Source of the DNA: Clostridium sp. KNHs205
GTDB lineage: Bacteria > Bacillota > Clostridia > Lachnospirales > Lachnospiraceae
Length of the DNA: 64,000 nucleotides
Assembly: GCF_000702945.1 (NCBI RefSeq)
Contig: NZ_JNLE01000003.1
Span: forward strand, 4,263,501-4,327,500
Direction: 5' to 3'
Part shown: piece by piece, positions 38,344 through 48,382 of the stretch
Layout: each line of letters opens with the position of its first letter
How positions within the stretch are numbered: the first letter of the stretch is position 1
Program-made: the position numbers and the translations under genes
The notes under the pieces: generated by a model
Database searches by the model: none
Told to the model about the DNA's origin: nothing
What the model saw: only the letters and a program-made list of their open reading frames with translations

Positions 38344-39780
38344 ATGTTTTCAATACCGCTGGATACGGAAGCCCAGGTTCCTATGTATGAACAGATTTAT
38401 TCTTACCTGAAAAATGAAATCAAGGACAGAAGATTAAAGGAACATGATAAGCTTCCTTCTGCCAGAAATCTGGCCTCTCATCTTAATATCAGCCGCAATA
38501 CAGTAGATATGGCGTATTCTCAGCTAGTTTCAGAAGGTTATATAGAAGCGGTCCCCAAAAGCGGGTTTTATGTTGCAGCAATCTCTTCCCTGGCATCTAT
38601 TCAGACTGCTCCTGTTTCTGTACAAAATATTAAACCAAAGGTAAAGGAAACCTATCAGTATAATTTCTCTCCTTTTGCCATTGATATTAAAAGTTTCCCC
38701 TATAATATCTGGCGTAAACTTTCCAGAGATTGTATGAATGAATATAATAACGAGCTTTTTCTCTTAGGGGACAGTCAGGGTGATGAGACCTTAAGAGCCT
38801 CCATAGCAGGATATTTGTATAGCTCCAGAGGCGTTGTCTGCACACCTGAGCAGATTATTGTAGGTGCGGGTACAGATTATCTCCTCCTTCTTCTTTGCCG
38901 CCTTTTCTATTGGTTATACAGGGATAAAGAGGAAGGGTATAACTCTGCTGCTATTGCAATGGAAAATCCAACCTACAAACGAGCTTATGAAATATTTACA
39001 GATATGCAATACCCTGTAGTTCCTATTGAACTGGATCAGAACGGTATACAGGTAGAAAAGCTTCAAAAAGCTTCTGCCAACGTAGTATATGTTACACCCT
39101 CCCATCAGTATCCTTTGGGTGTAGTCATGCCTGTAAAACGACGCCAGGAATTGCTTTCCTGGGCTGCTGCTAAACAGGAGCGCTATATTATTGAGGATGA
39201 CCATGACAGTGAATTTCGTTATAAAGGAAAACCTATTCCTGCATTAAAAGGAATGGATTCCTTGGAGAAAGTGATTTATCTCGGAACCTTTTCAAGGGCT
39301 ATTGCTCCTGCAATCCGTGTAGGCTATATGGTACTTCCGGAACAGCTCCTCCAGTTATATAAGAACCATCTAAAAGTATTTTCTTCAACGGTTTCCCGTG
39401 TAGATCAATATATCATAACTCATTTTATAGCAGATGGTTATTTTGAGCGCCACCTGAATAAGATCAGGACCCTCTATAAGAGTAAACATGACCTGCTGCT
39501 GCAAGCATTAAAAATCTTTCGCGATTCCATTGTCATTGAAGGTGAACATGCCGGACTTCATCTGGTGGTTTATTTTAAGACCAATCTGACAGAACAGGAA
39601 CTTATAAGTCTTGCAGCATCAAAAAGTATCAAGTTATACGGTTTGGATGTTCATTACATTTATCCAGGTAAGAATTCTATCCCGGGTATTCTCTTAGGTT
39701 ACGCCAATTTGGCAGAGAAAGATATCCTTGAAGGAACCAAGGCTTTATATGAAGCATTAAAAGATTCTTTGCTTACTTAA
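38344..39780 (+). CDS. MocR/PdxR-like GntR regulator with altered PLP site
   Basis: A 478-aa GntR-type regulator: N-terminal wHTH (SARNLASHLNISRNTVDMAYSQL) followed by a class I aminotransferase-like domain with YIIEDDHDSEFRY. Members bind PLP through a lysine in GTFSK. Here the codon at 39295-39297 is AGG and the motif reads GTFSRAIAPAIRVGYMV, so Arg318 replaces the PLP lysine and no Schiff base can form. The ATG follows AAGGAG. It lies 99 nt after the MerR gene. Confidence 0.93.
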   Translation: MFSIPLDTEAQVPMYEQIYSYLKNEIKDRRLKEHDKLPSARNLASHLNISRNTVDMAYSQLVSEGYIEAVPKSGFYVAAISSLASIQTAPVSVQNIKPKVKETYQYNFSPFAIDIKSFPYNIWRKLSRDCMNEYNNELFLLGDSQGDETLRASIAGYLYSSRGVVCTPEQIIVGAGTDYLLLLLCRLFYWLYRDKEEGYNSAAIAMENPTYKRAYEIFTDMQYPVVPIELDQNGIQVEKLQKASANVVYVTPSHQYPLGVVMPVKRRQELLSWAAAKQERYIIEDDHDSEFRYKGKPIPALKGMDSLEKVIYLGTFSRAIAPAIRVGYMVLPEQLLQLYKNHLKVFSSTVSRVDQYIITHFIADGYFERHLNKIRTLYKSKHDLLLQALKIFRDSIVIEGEHAGLHLVVYFKTNLTEQELISLAASKSIKLYGLDVHYIYPGKNSIPGILLGYANLAEKDILEGTKALYEALKDSLLT

Positions 39781-39932
39781 AGCGTATCCGAATGCTCCTC
39801 TCACCTCTTTGAATAGACAAAGTTACCATACTATAGCTATCTTAATCTGCCTTTTCTAAATATAAAGCCTGGGAAATTTGGTGTTATATCTAGAAAAGGA
39901 TGCCGGACTGGAATCACTGAATAGCTAACAGT

Positions 39933-40397
39933 CTAATTAACATCTCCCACGTATATTGGAGATATTATCTTACCGTTTTCATCCATACATTCTGCCATTG
40001 CAGCAGGATATATGGTGTATTCTTTTAACTTTGATAAGTCCAGCCACTCAACTCCCACCTGTACGGTATCAAGATTCGTTGCTTTTGACAGGTCTACCGG
40101 TGTTTCAAGTTTACAGGTAAAATAATACTCTATTTGATGCATATCTGAGTCACTTTCCGCAAACTGATGGTTTTTCCCTATGTATTCCCGAACCCAAACC
40201 AGTTCTCCTACGCTTACCTGTGCTCCCAATTCCTCCAGACATTCACGTTTTAAGGTCTCAACGAAGGTTTCACCGATTTCTTGTCCACCTCCGCTAAAAA
40301 GATATGACGTTTTACCATCATTAAAGTCGCATTTATTCAATAATACTTTCCCATTCTCGATAATAATTGCCTTAACACTGTTACGAATCGGTTTCAT
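39933..40397 (-). CDS. Nudix hydrolase
   Basis: A 154-aa pyrophosphohydrolase with a complete Nudix box GGGQEIGETFVETLKRECLEELGAQV (given as GGGQEIGE and RECLEELGA). The substrate, a nucleotide or capped RNA end, is not defined. The ATG at 40397 is chosen for the GGAGT site 6 nt upstream, five residues after the ORF opening. No operon partner. Confidence 0.9.
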   Translation of the reverse strand: MKPIRNSVKAIIIENGKVLLNKCDFNDGKTSYLFSGGGQEIGETFVETLKRECLEELGAQVSVGELVWVREYIGKNHQFAESDSDMHQIEYYFTCKLETPVDLSKATNLDTVQVGVEWLDLSKLKEYTIYPAAMAECMDENGKIISPIYVGDVN

Positions 40398-40522
40398 ATT
40401 AACTCCTTTCATGAATGTGTATTGATATGCATGCTGGTTGATAAACGCAGCAGTGGGTATTGATTTAACTAAAATTTATACAAAGTAATACCATCTTCCG
40501 TATATTACAACTGATAAAGAAT

Positions 40523-40553
40523 AAGGATGAAAACATCTTCTGCTTTCATCCTG
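40523..40553 (-). terminator. Terminator-like hairpin of the rimP-ribF operon
   Basis: On the minus strand AGGATGAAA pairs with TTTCATCCT around an 11-nt loop, 10 nt after the ribF stop, followed by TATTCTTTAT. The T-run is broken, so strength is moderate. Confidence 0.65.
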
Positions 40554-40562
40554 TCAATCAAT

Positions 40563-41498
40563 TTATCCTTTAAGCAGCCCCAAATCTGAAAAATACTTTC
40601 TTCCGTCTGCCAGATCAATATCCATCTGTGCTTTCAATTCTTCCAAAGAACCAAAGGTTTCTTCTTTTCTTGTTCTGCTGAGTAAAGAAACCTGAATAAA
40701 TTTACCATATAGCTCCTGATCATAATCAAAGAGGAAAGTCTCTACCCTTTTCTCGGGAGTCGTGCCTACTGTAGGATTATGTCCGATGTTGGTAATCCCG
40801 GGATAATCTTTCCCATCTATTGTAGTAAGGGATACATAGACTCCATCCGGTGGCAGCAGCTTTGATTTGTCAGGCATAAGATTTGTAGTGGGAAAACCAA
40901 TGGTACGGCCGATCTTACGTCCATGCATTACCTCTCCCATTACAGAAAAAGGTCTTCCAAGAAGTTTCACTACATTCTCCATGTTTCCTTCACTGATCTG
41001 CTTACGGATACAGGAGCTGCTGATCTCTTCATCAGCATTTTTTTTCTTGGTAATAACTTCGAGTTTATAGTTATATTTAGAGGCATACTCTGCTAACATT
41101 GCAGTATTACCTCTTCTATTCTTTCCAAAACAGAAATCTGAGCCTACCACAATATATTTTGCATCCAGTTTCTTTACCAGTATCTCTTCTATAAAATGCT
41201 CTGGTTCCATTGATCTGGTTTCTTCCGTAAACGGATAGGATATCATTACATCGACTCCATACTGGTCGATGATACATTGCTTCTCATCTTCTGTATAAAT
41301 TAATTCCATTTCTCTATCTGAAAGCAGGTTACCGGGATGATAGAGAAAAGTGAACACCACTGCATTTAATCCGTTTTTCTTCTGCTCTGTGATTTTTTGT
41401 AGGAGCAGTTGATGACCGGAATGCAATCCATCAAATTTACCCAAAGTAACCGCACTGTTCTTTAATTCAAAATCCGTTCTGCCTGCTATATATTCCAT
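40563..41498 (-). CDS. ribF: Bifunctional riboflavin kinase/FAD synthetase
   Basis: Makes FMN and FAD from riboflavin. The 311-aa protein has the FAD-synthetase N-terminal motif KFDGLHSGHQLLL, ADE-binding VVGSDFCFGKNRRGN, and a C-terminal riboflavin kinase with GRTIGFPTTNL and GVYVS. The ATG at 41498 has a weak ribosome site. It is the last gene of the infB-truB operon, separated from truB by 274 nt that include an 85-bp structured repeat ending 29 nt upstream. Confidence 0.97.
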   Translation of the reverse strand: MEYIAGRTDFELKNSAVTLGKFDGLHSGHQLLLQKITEQKKNGLNAVVFTFLYHPGNLLSDREMELIYTEDEKQCIIDQYGVDVMISYPFTEETRSMEPEHFIEEILVKKLDAKYIVVGSDFCFGKNRRGNTAMLAEYASKYNYKLEVITKKKNADEEISSSCIRKQISEGNMENVVKLLGRPFSVMGEVMHGRKIGRTIGFPTTNLMPDKSKLLPPDGVYVSLTTIDGKDYPGITNIGHNPTVGTTPEKRVETFLFDYDQELYGKFIQVSLLSRTRKEETFGSLEELKAQMDIDLADGRKYFSDLGLLKG

Positions 41499-41527
41499 AC
41501 TTTCTACCTATTGCATACCGCAGGCAG

Positions 41528-41612
41528 GCCTGCGATACTGCCACTAATAAAATAGAGTGAGAGAAGCTCAATGTGGCACCCTTTCAATAATAAATTTTCT
41601 TCCACTCTTTCT
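41528..41612 (-). repeat. 85-bp structured repeat, copy 2
   Basis: Second copy of the element at 34703-34787, same length and strand relative to its downstream gene (ribF). Arms are AGAGTGGAAGAA, GTGCCAC, TTCTCTCACTCT, GTGGCAG. Base changes in the arms mostly keep pairing. A palindrome CGCAGGC-AG-GCCTGCG joins its 3' end. Confidence 0.8.
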
Positions 41613-41772
41613 GACAAGACGCCGGTTTGTTTTTTCGGCATCAAATTCTTAAGAAACTATGATATGAGTACCCTCTGTACTCATTTTAGCATTCTTCTGT
41701 GCGAGGATGCTCCTTCACACTTACGTCCATTTACATAATTACTATGAAAATAATATCTTCTCTGTATTGATG

Positions 41773-42675
41773 CTACAAAAACATTTTATAAGGTTTCATT
41801 ATTCTTTCATCAGGACGGCCTTCATATAGTCCGACAAAATTACCCTGCCAGTCATATACTCTGATTCTTTCAGCAGAAATATCGATATCCTCTTGAATTA
41901 TTTGATCAGCTGATAGGAAATTGCCGTTATATAACTGCTTATCAAATTCCTGCTTTACATTAATTCCGGGATATCCGGCAAACATTTCATCTGCTTTTTT
42001 TATATATTCGTCCAGATTACCCTCATTTATTTTATCTGCTATTTCATTTATTTTCAAGCTTTTACTTATATGAAACTCTCCGGCTCTGGTACGGAGCAGG
42101 CTTTTCATACAACCTCCGCAGCCGAGCTGTTCTCCTATATCATGGCACAGGGTTCTTATATAGGTGCCTTTGGAACAACCTACTGTTATTGTTACCTGCC
42201 CTGTTAAGATGTCAAGCTCTTCAATTTCAATACTATGTATCTCAACCTTACGGGCTTCTCTGGGAACCTCTATCCCTTCTCTTGCCAGCTCATAGAGGCG
42301 CTTGCCACCAATCTTTAACGCAGAATACATAGGAGGAATCTGAGCATAGGAACCCTGAAAGGAAAGAACAGCTTTTCTGATTTCTTCTTCCCCTGCCATT
42401 ACTGGTCTCTGTGATAAAACTGTTCCTGTTATATCCTGGGTATCCGTAGTAGTACCAAGGAGCAGCACCGCCTGATAGGTCTTACTGCGGTCTGTCAGTA
42501 TATCACACAGTTTTGTAGCGTTTCCAAGGCAGACCGGCAGGACACCTTCTGCATCCGGATCCAAGGTACCAGTATGTCCGATTTTCTTTTGCTTTAATAT
42601 TCCCCGTAGTTTTGCAACTACATCATGGGAGGTATATCCTTTTTCTTTATAAACATTGATAATTCCGTTAATCAA
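41773..42675 (-). CDS. truB: tRNA pseudouridine(55) synthase
   Basis: Makes pseudouridine-55 in the T loop of tRNAs. The 300-aa protein has the catalytic motif GTLDPDAEGVLP with the reactive Asp, YQAVLLLGTTTDTQD, and the KGTYIRTLCHDIG signature. It starts with TTG at 42675, whose last bases overlap the nrnA stop (TTGA), with AGGAGC upstream, so the two genes are translationally coupled. Part of the infB operon. Confidence 0.96.
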   Translation of the reverse strand: MINGIINVYKEKGYTSHDVVAKLRGILKQKKIGHTGTLDPDAEGVLPVCLGNATKLCDILTDRSKTYQAVLLLGTTTDTQDITGTVLSQRPVMAGEEEIRKAVLSFQGSYAQIPPMYSALKIGGKRLYELAREGIEVPREARKVEIHSIEIEELDILTGQVTITVGCSKGTYIRTLCHDIGEQLGCGGCMKSLLRTRAGEFHISKSLKINEIADKINEGNLDEYIKKADEMFAGYPGINVKQEFDKQLYNGNFLSADQIIQEDIDISAERIRVYDWQGNFVGLYEGRPDERIMKPYKMFL

Positions 42676-43646
42676 AGACCTGCTCCTGTTCCTTCATTAT
42701 TTTCCAGCTGATATTCAATGTGAGGTGTCAGATTATTGAATACATCATGAAGGGTTCCTTTCATTGTACAGCCGGCTGCCATTATATGACCGCCTCCACC
42801 AAAGTAAACGGCAATCTTACGCACATCCACTATGCCATTAGATCTTAAGCTGACCTTATACTCGTGAATATCTGCCTCATAAATAAGAATAGCAACTTCT
42901 ACTCCTTTGGTTATACGAAGCTGGTCTACAATGCCATCCAAATCTGCAGACTGAACTTCATAAAACTCCATCATTTTTCTGCTTACACAGGACACGATGC
43001 ATTTTCCCTTCAGCAGCAGGATACTTTCCAGAAGACATCTGCCAAGTACCTGATTCTGGTGATAATCCTTTCGGTAAAAGGTATTATCTATCATATCGGA
43101 AAAGGGAACTCCTTTTTCAATCAAAGCACCTGCAATCTCCATCGTTCTCTTGGTGGTATTGCTGTGTTTAAAGACTCCGGTATCATGTATGATTCCCATA
43201 TATAATGCTTTTGCTATGGAAAGATCAATATAATCCTTGTCCATCAGCTCATATAATACTTCACAGGTAGAGCTGGCATCATGTGCCACGTAATTAACCT
43301 GTCCAAAGTTCGTGTTGCTGATATGATGATCAATATTAATTGTTTTGATAGAATTCTTAAAATATTCTTCTGCAAATCCAAGTCTGTCTATACTTCCGCT
43401 GTCCAGTGAAATAAAGACATCATAGATTCTTCCCTCTTCATTCTCCTGTTTTACTCTGAGGGAATCTTCTGTAATTTGTAATTTATCTGCTATGGGTTCC
43501 AGATAAAGGTCTATTTGTGCATCTTTTTTAATCTGGCTTAAATAACGGTATAGGGCCAGACAGGAACCGGCACAGTCCCCGTCCGGCCTCATATGCCCGG
43601 CTATTCCGATTGATCTTGCATTCCCCACTTCTTTCAGCAAATCCAT
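42672..43646 (-). CDS. nrnA: DHH-family nanoRNase/pAp phosphatase NrnA
   Basis: Degrades nanoRNAs (2-5 nt) and pAp. The 324-aa protein has the DHH motif in INIDHHISN, GAGHMRPDGD-type N-terminus (GIAGHMRPDGDCAGS), MGIIHDTGVFKHS, and DHHA1 motif GGGHIMAAGC. The ATG at 43646 follows GGGAGG. It lies between rbfA and truB, its usual place, and its stop overlaps the truB start. Confidence 0.95.
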   Translation of the reverse strand: MDLLKEVGNARSIGIAGHMRPDGDCAGSCLALYRYLSQIKKDAQIDLYLEPIADKLQITEDSLRVKQENEEGRIYDVFISLDSGSIDRLGFAEEYFKNSIKTINIDHHISNTNFGQVNYVAHDASSTCEVLYELMDKDYIDLSIAKALYMGIIHDTGVFKHSNTTKRTMEIAGALIEKGVPFSDMIDNTFYRKDYHQNQVLGRCLLESILLLKGKCIVSCVSRKMMEFYEVQSADLDGIVDQLRITKGVEVAILIYEADIHEYKVSLRSNGIVDVRKIAVYFGGGGHIMAAGCTMKGTLHDVFNNLTPHIEYQLENNEGTGAGL

Positions 43647-43723
43647 CCAACTTACCTCCCTGTTCCTGTAACTGTATTCATTAAGCTGATTATACTATAC
43701 CAGCTTTCATTTGCCTATACAAT

Positions 43724-44119
43724 TTAGCTTTCTTCTTCCTCTTCTTTTATATCTTCCTCTGTTTTTAAATCCTTTGTAACCTCATTGATAAGATGGGACA
43801 TATTCACACCATACTCAATAGACTGATCAATAACAAAGGTTAACTCAGGGGTATTTCTTAAGTTTACCGTTTTTGCCAGCTGGCCTCTCATATAAGGTGC
43901 TGCGCTTCTAAGCCCTGCAAGTGTGCTTTTTTGTTCCTCTTCATTACCAAGAACACTGATATAAACCCTTGCATGTTTTAAATCAGGTGCTACATCAACT
44001 GCCACTACAGTAGTCATGGGATGTATTCTTGGATCTTTAATTTCCCTGTTTATTAACTGACTCAGTTCTCTTTGAACTTCGCCGTTAATACGTGTATTCT
44101 TAATGCTGTTCTTTCTCAT
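43724..44119 (-). CDS. rbfA: 30S ribosome-binding factor A
   Basis: Cold-shock maturation factor for the 30S subunit that helps 16S 5'-end processing. The 131-aa protein has NTRINGEVQRELSQLI, KDPRIHPMTTVVAVDVAPDLKHARVYIS and the acidic C-terminal tail EEEEES. The ATG at 44119 follows AAAGGGG. It follows infB after a 283-nt structured spacer. Confidence 0.97.
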   Translation of the reverse strand: MRKNSIKNTRINGEVQRELSQLINREIKDPRIHPMTTVVAVDVAPDLKHARVYISVLGNEEEQKSTLAGLRSAAPYMRGQLAKTVNLRNTPELTFVIDQSIEYGVNMSHLINEVTKDLKTEEDIKEEEEES

Positions 44120-44402
44120 TATAAACCCCTTTCGTGAATATCAAATTTTTCATGTGATATTCCTGAATTCGCAATTGAAAAAACTGTCTTTTGTTTTTTC
44201 AATCTAACATCTAGGCATACCACAAGACACTTGCGGTACAGCCCAAATAAGAAGCATGAGAAGTGGAAATCGCTTTATATTTCCACACCATCTCCTGTCT
44301 GAGTACTTTTACATATAACCTATACTTTGCGCCATAAGGATTAAGCCTGTTCTTCTCTCCCCATGGCGCAAGGTTATTTACGAAGTATCACTTCGGTTAT
44401 AA
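44120..44402 (-). other. Structured infB-rbfA spacer
   Basis: On the minus strand this spacer contains at least three clear hairpins: CTTGCGCCAT with ATGGCGCAAG-type pairing (10 bp, long loop, about 44325-44375), GTGGAAAT with ATTTCCAC (about 44262-44287), and TTGAAAAAAC with GTTTTTTCAA (about 44178-44206). Operon spacers of this length and structure are unusual here; they may mark RNA processing sites or attenuators. No ORF is seen. Confidence 0.6.
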
Positions 44403-47400
44403 TTATTTTCTCGGAACTTCTTCCATGATATACAGCTCTACCTGGTCAAATTCTTTGATATCATTAAATTTCTCAAATACCAGACCGCATTCATATCCGG
44501 TAGCAACTTCCTTCACGTCATCTTTGAAACGTTTTAAGGACGCAAGGGAACCTTCATATATCTTTTCACCTTCCCTGGTTATTCTTGCAAGGCTGCCTCT
44601 TTGAATCTTACCATCAAGTACATAAGAACCTGCAATGATACCAAGGCCGGAAGCTTTAAATACCTGACGGACTTCTGCATGACCGATAACTTTTTCTTCA
44701 TAGATAGGCTCTAACATACCCTTCATAGCTGACTCTACATCCTCAATAGCATTATAAATAACTCTGTAAAGTCTTAAATCTACTTTCTCGCTGTCTGCTT
44801 TTTCTTTTGCAACATTATCAGGACGTACGTTAAATCCAATAATAATAGCATTGGAAGCACTTGCGAGATTTACATCGGATTCGTTGATAGCACCAACACC
44901 ACCGTGAATTACTCTGACTGCAACTTCATCATTGCTGAGTTTTACAAGACTCTGTTTCATAGCTTCAACAGAACCCTGAACATCTGCTTTGATAATAAGA
45001 TTCAGTTCTTTTACATTTCCAGCTTTAATCTGTGAAAATAAACCGTCAAGGGAAAGTTTTGCTTTGGTATCAGCAAGAAGTTTCTCTCTGCCCTGGGAAA
45101 TATAAGTTTCAGAGATAGCTCTTGCTTCTTTTTCTGTATTAGTTGCCATGAAAATCTCACCGGCAGCAGGTACTTCATTTAAACCAAGAATCTCAACAGG
45201 TGTAGAAGGTGTTGCTTCTGCTACTCTTCTACCCTTATCATCCATCATTGCTCTGACTTTACCATAAGCCGAACCTATCGCTATGGAATCTCCAACATGA
45301 AGGGTACCTTTTTGTATAAGAACTGTTGCAACAGGTCCTCTTCCCTTATCAAGCTCTGCCTCTATAACAATACCTCTGGCATTTCTGTTGGGATTTGCTT
45401 TTAACTCAACCAAGTCTGAGGTTAATACAATCATCTCAAGCAGCTGTTCAATACCTTCTCTTGTATGAGCAGATACAGGTACAAATACAGTATCACCGCC
45501 CCAATCTTCTGCTACCAGTTCATATTCCGTTAATTCCTGTTTCACACGTTCGATGTTTGCACTGGGTTTATCTATCTTATTAATAGCAACGATAATCTGT
45601 ATTCCTGCTGCTTTAGCATGGCTGATAGCCTCTATGGTCTGGGGCATTACACCGTCATCGGCAGCAACTACAAGAATTGCTATATCTGTAGACTGTGCAC
45701 CACGCATTCTCATAGAAGTGAAAGCTTCATGACCCGGAGTATCAAGGAAGGTTATCTTCTCGCCGTTTACCTCTACCACATAAGCACCGATATGCTGTGT
45801 GATACCGCCTGCTTCATGAGAGGTTACATGGGTTTCTCTGATTGCATCAAGGAGTGAAGTCTTACCGTGGTCAACATGACCCATAACACACACTACAGGA
45901 GGTCTCTTCTCTAATTTATCCGTATCTTCTTCTTCTTCTTTTAAGAGTTCTTCAATAACATCCACCAAAACTTCATGTTCAGCAATAATTTCATATTCAA
46001 TGGCAATCTCTTCTGCTTCCTCGAAAGTAATTTCCTGGTTAATGGAAACCATCTTTCCAGCAAGGAATAATTTCTTTACAAGGGTAGCTGCCGGCATCTT
46101 CATCTTGTCAGCCAGTTCTTTAATTGTAAGAATTTCAGGAATTACAATTGTCTTGATTTCATCCTCTTTAGCATCCTGCTGAACTACCTTAGGTTTAATG
46201 AATTGTCCCTTTTTAGGTAATTTAATTTCATTGCTGTTATCTTCGAAATTTCTATCATAATTACTTTTTGTGTTTTTAGTATTTTTATTAGCCCTGCTGT
46301 TTCTGGTTCCAGCAGAATCACTTCTTGACATACCGATAGGTCCATCAAATTTCTTTGTGGAATCTGTTCTGCTGCTGGTGCTTCTCTTTCTGTTGTCACC
46401 ACTTACTTCATCTTTATCCTTATTCATGCCGCCAAATCTGTCATAGGATTGATTTCCGCCTGGTCTGCCCTGATAATTTCCACCGGGTCTGAAACCATTA
46501 CCGCTGCCCGCCGGTCTTTGTCCGCCACCATTGTTAGGTCTGTTATTATTGTAAGGGCGGCTCTGTCCGTCATTGTTACGGTTATATTGCCCCTGTCCGC
46601 TTCCGTTATTATTATAGGAACTGCTTCCGCCATTGTTGTTATAAGGTCTGTTTCCGCCTGTTCCATTGTTATTATAAGGTCTGTTTCCACCTGTTCCGTT
46701 GTTGTTATAAGAACTGTTTCCGCCATTATTGTTATAAGGTCTGTTTCCACCTGTCCCATTGTTGTTATAAGGTCTGTTTCCACCAGTTCCATTATTGTTA
46801 TAGGGTCTGTTTCCGCCATTATTATAAGAGCTGTTTCCACCGTTGTTATTATAGGGTCTGTTTCCACCATTATTATAAGAACTGCTTCCGCCATTATTAT
46901 TATAAGGTCTGTTTCCGCCTGTTCCGTTGTTGTTATAACCCTGATTGTAACCGCCTCTGTCATTCTGTCCGGTACTTTCTCCAGTACCCTGCCCTTGCTG
47001 ATAAGGCTGACCTTGAGGACGATTGTTATTGTAAGGACGGTTCTGGTTATTCTGTCCGCCCTGACGGTATCCTGAATTCTGACCCTGTGCTCTTGTAAAG
47101 CCTTCTCTGTCAGGTCTTTGTCCCTGATCAGATCTCTGATTATTGTCAGGTCTCTGTCCCTGGTAAGGTCTGTTTCCACCCTGGTTATTGTCATATCTGG
47201 AACCTTGGGATCTTGTAAAACCTTCTCTGTCAGGTCTTTGTCCCTGCTGCTGAGGTCTTCCTGCATTATCCCCTGTTCTCTGTCCCTGATAAGGTCTGTT
47301 TCCATCCCTGTCATTTCTCTGTCCCTGGTAGGAGGAACGGTTGTTGTATTGATTGTTGTGTTCAGAAGAACCGGTTCTTTGACCGTTAGAGCCGTTTGAT

Positions 47401-47666
47401 GTATTACCACCCTGAGATTTGTTACCCTGGTTAAAAGCGACAGTCTCCGTCTTATCCTCCTTGATTGCTGCTGCCTCTACTGAAGCAGGTTTTTCAGCTT
47501 GATTTGCTTTCGGAGCAAAATGCCCTTTTACCATGCCTATCTCCTTATCCTCGATGCTGCTCATGTGGCTTTTGACGTCCACACCTTTCTCATTAAGAAA
47601 GCCTACGATGTCTTTACTGTGTGCATTGATTTCTTTTGCAAGTTCATATATTTTAATTTTAGCCAT
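44403..47666 (-). CDS. infB: Translation initiation factor IF-2 with long repetitive linker
   Basis: GTPase that positions fMet-tRNA on the 30S subunit. From ATG 47666 (GGAGG 8 nt upstream) it has 1087 aa. The N-terminal IF2_N domain ([20 protein letters not shown], residues 1-50) is followed by a linker of about 370 residues rich in Gly/Asn/Gln/Pro/Tyr with imperfect repeats GGNRPYNNN, and then the second IF2_N domain, the GTPase with [17 protein letters not shown] and NKID, and C-terminal domains. The linker is much longer than in typical IF-2 and its repeats are nearly identical at DNA level (about 46600-47050). Confidence 0.98.
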   Translation of the reverse strand: MAKIKIYELAKEINAHSKDIVGFLNEKGVDVKSHMSSIEDKEIGMVKGHFAPKANQAEKPASVEAAAIKEDKTETVAFNQGNKSQGGNTSNGSNGQRTGSSEHNNQYNNRSSYQGQRNDRDGNRPYQGQRTGDNAGRPQQQGQRPDREGFTRSQGSRYDNNQGGNRPYQGQRPDNNQRSDQGQRPDREGFTRAQGQNSGYRQGGQNNQNRPYNNNRPQGQPYQQGQGTGESTGQNDRGGYNQGYNNNGTGGNRPYNNNGGSSSYNNGGNRPYNNNGGNSSYNNGGNRPYNNNGTGGNRPYNNNGTGGNRPYNNNGGNSSYNNNGTGGNRPYNNNGTGGNRPYNNNGGSSSYNNNGSGQGQYNRNNDGQSRPYNNNRPNNGGGQRPAGSGNGFRPGGNYQGRPGGNQSYDRFGGMNKDKDEVSGDNRKRSTSSRTDSTKKFDGPIGMSRSDSAGTRNSRANKNTKNTKSNYDRNFEDNSNEIKLPKKGQFIKPKVVQQDAKEDEIKTIVIPEILTIKELADKMKMPAATLVKKLFLAGKMVSINQEITFEEAEEIAIEYEIIAEHEVLVDVIEELLKEEEEDTDKLEKRPPVVCVMGHVDHGKTSLLDAIRETHVTSHEAGGITQHIGAYVVEVNGEKITFLDTPGHEAFTSMRMRGAQSTDIAILVVAADDGVMPQTIEAISHAKAAGIQIIVAINKIDKPSANIERVKQELTEYELVAEDWGGDTVFVPVSAHTREGIEQLLEMIVLTSDLVELKANPNRNARGIVIEAELDKGRGPVATVLIQKGTLHVGDSIAIGSAYGKVRAMMDDKGRRVAEATPSTPVEILGLNEVPAAGEIFMATNTEKEARAISETYISQGREKLLADTKAKLSLDGLFSQIKAGNVKELNLIIKADVQGSVEAMKQSLVKLSNDEVAVRVIHGGVGAINESDVNLASASNAIIIGFNVRPDNVAKEKADSEKVDLRLYRVIYNAIEDVESAMKGMLEPIYEEKVIGHAEVRQVFKASGLGIIAGSYVLDGKIQRGSLARITREGEKIYEGSLASLKRFKDDVKEVATGYECGLVFEKFNDIKEFDQVELYIMEEVPRK

Positions 47667-47680
47667 ACTTACTACCTCCA

Positions 47681-48055
47681 CTAATTATGACTCATGTCAT
47701 CGCTGCTTGTTTGCAGTTTCTCACATGTTTCATCGTTGTTTATGTTCAGTTGCTTTTCTACCATGTCAGCCAGGCCTTTGTCCGTTAGAACCAGGGAAGC
47801 CCTGAATTCTTTACCAATAGCATGACCAAGTTCTGTCTTTTCACCAAAAAAGTAAATCGGCACTTTATAGTAAGTACACATATTGGTAAACATTTTTTTT
47901 GTGTTATCCGACGAGTCGTCAGCTACAATCACAAGCTTTGCTTTTCCTTCTTTCACGGTTTTTTCCGTAAGAAATTCGCCGCTTAAAAGTTTACCTGCTT
48001 TTGTTGCCAAACCGATATAAGATAATACTTTTGTTCTATTTTTTTCATATGCCAA
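47681..48055 (-). CDS. ylxQ: L7Ae/L30e-like RNA-binding protein (YlxQ)
   Basis: A 124-aa small RNA-binding protein of the L7Ae family, often binding kink-turns and present in the nusA-infB operon. It has [19 protein letters not shown] (as [19 protein letters not shown]), [14 protein letters not shown] and a charged C-terminal tail. The TTG start at 48055 has AAGGAG upstream and overlaps the 3' end of ylxR by 11 nt, indicating coupling. Confidence 0.92.
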   Translation of the reverse strand: MAYEKNRTKVLSYIGLATKAGKLLSGEFLTEKTVKEGKAKLVIVADDSSDNTKKMFTNMCTYYKVPIYFFGEKTELGHAIGKEFRASLVLTDKGLADMVEKQLNINNDETCEKLQTSSDDMSHN

Positions 48056-48320
48056 GTCCGTTCAGCTCCTTTTTCAATTCCTCATACACCTCTGCCGGAA
48101 TATTCACTTTTAGGGACCTTTCAAGGCCTTTGCTCTTTGCTGCCTTGGCAAAACAATCTAAAGACTTGCACATATACGCGCCTCTGCCGTTCTTTTTGCC
48201 TGTGACATCGAGCATGATCATATCCTCCGGTGTTTTAATAACACGGATCATTTCTTTTTTATTCTTCATCTCACCACAGCCGATACATTGCCTTTGGGGA
48301 ATTTTTTTTACTGTTGCCAT
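48045..48320 (-). CDS. ylxR: YlxR/RnpM-family RNA-binding protein
   Basis: A 91-aa DUF448 protein; members bind RNase P RNA and modulate it. The zinc-like CIGC motif in RQCIGCGEMKNKKEM and the signature GRGAYMCKS are visible. The ATG at 48320 follows AAAGGA. It lies between nusA and ylxQ as in most Firmicutes. Confidence 0.95.
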   Translation of the reverse strand: MATVKKIPQRQCIGCGEMKNKKEMIRVIKTPEDMIMLDVTGKKNGRGAYMCKSLDCFAKAAKSKGLERSLKVNIPAEVYEELKKELNGLGI

Positions 48321-48382
48321 ATTTTCCTTTCATTCAACTGTTTACGGCGATAAAATTTCCTGGCACTATTTGTGCCAACTGT

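Noticed and set aside
46424..47410. Long open frames of 208-328 codons on both strands within infB
   Set aside because: They arise from the low-complexity repeat DNA of the IF-2 linker; residues are monotone and no start has a ribosome site.
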